Below, in pieces: positions 61,647 to 64,000 of a stretch of 64,000 bases of DNA. Each line of letters begins with the position of its first letter. Positions within the stretch are counted from its first letter, which is position 1. Source of the DNA: Polyangium fumosum (GTDB lineage: Bacteria; Myxococcota_A; Polyangia; Polyangiales; Polyangiaceae); assembly GCF_005144585.1 (NCBI RefSeq), contig NZ_SSMQ01000023.1:100863-164862 (forward strand). Reading direction: 5' to 3'. The translations under genes and the position numbers were made by a program. Below the pieces are notes generated by a model. That model was not told where the DNA came from and made no database searches. It saw only the letters and a list, made by a program, of their open reading frames with translations.

Positions 61647-62287
61647 TCGATCTCGTGAAGGAGCTCAACGCCGTCCATCGCTCGACCGGCCCCAGGACCA
61701 TGCCCGGGGGCGAAGGCCACACGGTGAAGTTACGACGGAGCTATGATGCGGCGATCGAGGACGTCTGGGATGCGATCACGACCCCGGCCCGCGTCCAGCG
61801 CTGGTTTCTCCCCCTCACGGGTGACCTGCGCGTCGGCGGTCATTACCAGCTCAAAGGAAATGCCGGTGGCAAGATCCTGCGCTGCGAGCCCCCCCGCCTG
61901 CTCGAGGTGACGTGGACGATCGCCCCGCAGGACGACGGGAACAGCAAGGTCGAGGTGCGGCTGTCGGTCGGCGAGAACGACGAGACGGTCCTCGAGCTCG
62001 CGCACGCCGCCATCCCCCCGCCCGGCATGTGGCCCGAATACGGGCCCGGCGCCGTCGGCGTCGGCTGGGATCTCACGCTCCTCGGCCTGGTGTACGAGCT
62101 CCGTTCCCTGTTCATCGAAGACAAGGACGCCTGGGGGCTGACGCCGGAGGCGCGGGTGTTCATCACCGGCAGCAGCGTCGCCTGGGGCGCCGCGAGCCAG
62201 GCCGCCGGGGCGTCGGCCGCCGATGCGCAGAAGGCCGTCGAGAACACGACCAAGTTTTACGCGCCAGACCCGACGCCGGGGACCTGA
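61643..62287 (+). CDS. SRPBCC/AHSA1-family protein
   Basis: A 214-residue START-like protein. Typical pieces are VKLRRSYDAAIEDVWDAITTP, RVQRWFLPLTGDLRVGGHYQLKG, ILRCEPPRLLEVTW, VEVRLSVGENDETVLELAHA and GVGWDLTLLGLVYELRS. The family (PF08327) binds hydrophobic ligands in a deep cavity; its members serve in polyketide modification or lipid binding, or as Hsp90 activator-like proteins. An extra ~45-residue C-terminal tail (SVAWGAASQAAGASAADAQ) is unusual. It overlaps the ArsR stop by four bases. Confidence 0.9.
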   Translation: MIDLVKELNAVHRSTGPRTMPGGEGHTVKLRRSYDAAIEDVWDAITTPARVQRWFLPLTGDLRVGGHYQLKGNAGGKILRCEPPRLLEVTWTIAPQDDGNSKVEVRLSVGENDETVLELAHAAIPPPGMWPEYGPGAVGVGWDLTLLGLVYELRSLFIEDKDAWGLTPEARVFITGSSVAWGAASQAAGASAADAQKAVENTTKFYAPDPTPGT

Positions 62288-62431
62288 GCCGCGCCGGCGT
62301 GGCCTGCATGACCGCGCGCGCATGGTAGGCGCGACAAGCGGCCTGCGGGAGCCGGATCGATTATGGATGCATTTACATAAGTCGTACAGGATTGGCGCCT
62401 CCACGGGGATCGTGTAGCCCTGGTTCGGGCG

Positions 62432-63424
62432 ATGAACCTTGCAGGCATCGACGTGAACCTCGTCGTCGCCCTGGACGCTCTTCTCCAGGAGCGCAGCGTC
62501 ACGGAGGCCGCCAAGCGGATCGGGCTCAGCCAGCCGGCGATGAGCCACACGCTCGCCCGGCTCCGCGAGACGCTCGGGGATCCGCTGCTCGTGCGCGTGG
62601 GCCGCACCATGGCGCTCACGCCCCGCGCCGAGGCCCTCGTGCCCCGCGCCCGGGCCGTCGTCGAGGAGCTCGAAACCCTGCTCGCGCCGCTCCCCTCGTT
62701 CGACCCGAAGACGAGCCGGCGCACCCTCAAGCTCGGCGCCACGGACTACGTGCAGTTCGTCCTTTTGCCCGCGCTCGAAGAAATCCTCTCCCGCGAGGCG
62801 CCGAACCTCACGCTGCACATCCTGCCCATCGGCGTCCCTCCGGCCGCCGATTCGCTCTGCGAGGGCGAAATGGATGTGGCGGTCGGGCGCTTCGAGCACG
62901 AATCGCTACCCCTCGACGTGCGCCGCGTGCCGCTCTTCCAGGACACCTTCGTCGGCGTGGCGCGCGCCGATCACCCGCGGGCGCGCGGAAAGCTCGATCT
63001 CGCGACGTACGCGGAGCTCTCGCACGTGCTCGTCTCCCCGCGCGGGACACCGGGCGGGATCGTGGACGGCGCGCTCGCGAAACAGGGGCTCGTCCGCCGC
63101 GTGGCCCTCACCGTCCCGCATTTTCTGGTCGTGCCCCACATCGTGGCGACCTCGAACCACGTGACGACGATGCTCGCCCACGTGGCCGCGACGTTCACCG
63201 CGCTCCTGCCACTCACCACATTCGAGCCGCCCCCCGAGCTCGACCTCACACCGGTCACGATGACGATGATGTGGCACGAAAGGACGCACGAGGATCCCGG
63301 CGCGCGCTGGCTCCGCGACGCGCTCGTGCGGGCCGCGCGACCGCTCGCCCACGCGCGAGGCGCGGAGCGCGAGAAAAAGGCCCCAAGCCCCAAGCCCCCG
63401 CTCGCCCCCGAGCACGCCTCGTGA
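62432..63424 (+). CDS. LysR-family transcriptional regulator
   Basis: A 330-residue regulator of the NodD/PcpR-like group. The HTH is MNLAGIDVNLVVALDALLQE, SVTEAAKRIGLSQPAMSHTLARLRETLGD and PLLVRVGRTMALTPRAEALV. The effector domain has SRRTLKLGATDYVQFVLLPAL, CEGEMDVAVGRFEHESLP and FVGVARADHPRA. A basic C-terminal tail (AHARGAEREKKAPSPKPP) is atypical. No divergent target gene is adjacent on the left, where an AT-rich patch (about 62361-62395) could hold the binding site. Confidence 0.92.
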   Translation: MNLAGIDVNLVVALDALLQERSVTEAAKRIGLSQPAMSHTLARLRETLGDPLLVRVGRTMALTPRAEALVPRARAVVEELETLLAPLPSFDPKTSRRTLKLGATDYVQFVLLPALEEILSREAPNLTLHILPIGVPPAADSLCEGEMDVAVGRFEHESLPLDVRRVPLFQDTFVGVARADHPRARGKLDLATYAELSHVLVSPRGTPGGIVDGALAKQGLVRRVALTVPHFLVVPHIVATSNHVTTMLAHVAATFTALLPLTTFEPPPELDLTPVTMTMMWHERTHEDPGARWLRDALVRAARPLAHARGAEREKKAPSPKPPLAPEHAS

Positions 63425-63440
63425 CAAAGTCGAAAGCGTC

Positions 63441-63821
63441 ATGAGCGACGCAAAACCGCAGGAGACGAAGGCAAACCCAGTCCCCCTCCCCGCGATCCCC
63501 AGGGTCGAGGTGCCGCCCATGCCGGCCATCCCCGACGTCGAGGTGCCGCCGTTCGCTCCGCTCGCCGGCGAGGGCCCGCGCGTCCCCGAGGCGCCGCCCA
63601 TCCCCCCGCCGCCGGTGATCCCGGAGTCCCCGCTCGCGCCACGCCCGCCCCTCGCAGCAGCGCCCCCGGCGCCCGCCGCCACGCCGTACGTGCCGCCCAT
63701 TCCCCCAGAGACCTATCCGGTGCCCGCCGCGCCCGAGGCCTACGCGACGCCCGAGCCACCGGCCGCGTACCCCGTCCCCGAGCCGCCCGCGCCGTACCCG
63801 GTCCCCGAGCCGCCCGCCTGA
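63441..63821 (+). CDS. Proline-rich hypothetical protein
   Basis: A 126-residue, ~35% Pro protein without signal peptide. Units such as IPRVEVPPMPAIPDVEVPPF and YPVPEPPAPYPVPEPPA look like PxPE(P)P repeats, which form extended polyproline helices. A TonB-like spacer or low-complexity linker is possible, but no TM helix is present. Its ATG is 17 bases after the LysR stop. The Pro-rich pattern on one strand matches Gly-rich readings on the other, so it may be non-coding; the spacing and start favour coding. Confidence 0.5.
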   Translation: MSDAKPQETKANPVPLPAIPRVEVPPMPAIPDVEVPPFAPLAGEGPRVPEAPPIPPPPVIPESPLAPRPPLAAAPPAPAATPYVPPIPPETYPVPAAPEAYATPEPPAAYPVPEPPAPYPVPEPPA

Positions 63822-63877
63822 TCACAAGCGCCTCGCCTCGCCCGACGTCCGTTGCGGCACACCTGGGAAGCGCCGCG

Positions 63878-63984
63878 CCGGGGCGCTGCCCCGGACCCCG
63901 CGGGGGGCTGTCCGCCCCCTCGACCCCGGACCAGCGAGGCGCTGGACCCAGGGTTGAAAAACTGCGCGGTGCGCAGTTTTTCAA
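63878..63984 (+). repeat. Four-hairpin intergenic repeat, copy C
   Basis: Stems at 63878-63894 (CCGGGG), 63903-63919 (GGGGGC), 63931-63945 (CCAGC) and 63954-63984 (TTGAAAAACTGCGC with GGT loop) follow the proline-rich gene by 56 bases. Order and spacers agree with copies A and B. The third stem is CCAGC/GCTGG where the others have CCAGG/CCTGG, a paired change. Confidence 0.75.
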
Positions 63985-64000
63985 ACAGGCCGACGAAGAA

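Overview
The window looks like chromosome from a delta-proteobacterial myxobacterium of the Polyangiaceae type (Polyangium/Sorangium-like). The evidence is very high GC, dense overlapping genes, many lipoproteins with Gly-Gly-Ser linkers after the lipobox, Cys-rich 'Myxococcus' and MopE-like repeats, a Ser/Thr kinase, several multi-PAS histidine kinases, an ether-lipid synthase and a TPR-CHAT protein behind an ECF sigma factor. No tRNA, rRNA, CRISPR array or intact transposon was seen.

Layout. 1-5.6 kb: lipid-related genes (partial acyltransferase, SDR, AI-2E-type permease overlapping an alkylglycerone-phosphate synthase). 5.7-12.7 kb: secreted Gly-rich or Cys-rich lipoproteins, a trans-acting enoyl reductase-like protein and a sirtuin. 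12.7-16.8 kb: Ser/Thr kinase and small-molecule redox enzymes. 17.0-23.3 kb: a tightly coupled operon of ECF sigma factor, one-TM putative anti-sigma, TPR-CHAT lipoprotein protease and subtilase lipoprotein; this is my main candidate for an undescribed signalling system. 23.5-26.3 kb: CxxCH-containing lipoprotein, small lipoprotein, YcnI-like protein. 26.4-34.0 kb: accessory island with a 43/44-bp tandem array, AAA ATPase, frameshifted TPR protein, a frameshifted lipoprotein pre-toxin with nuclease-like C-terminus, a candidate immunity protein, and a duplicated remnant of the TPR gene.

34.1-37.3 kb: copper-handling operon (His-rich lipoprotein, TolC-like channel, multicopper oxidase). 37.4-51.1 kb: signalling genes (cyclase-FHA, a hybrid kinase that has lost its ATPase core, histidine kinase plus NtrC regulator, PAS-STAS protein, five-PAS kinase) and an ammonium transporter. 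51.2-54.7 kb: KefB-like antiporter and a SecF without adjacent SecD. 55-64 kb: hydrolase, large lipoprotein, sedolisin-like protein with an altered catalytic site, YkgJ-like protein, ArsR-SRPBCC pair, LysR regulator.

Three copies of a roughly 105-bp element made of four consecutive hairpins lie just downstream of genes (11.7, 23.4 and 63.9 kb). Stems are preserved although sequence changes, so this appears to be a structured repeat family. All functions are read from sequence motifs without database searches.
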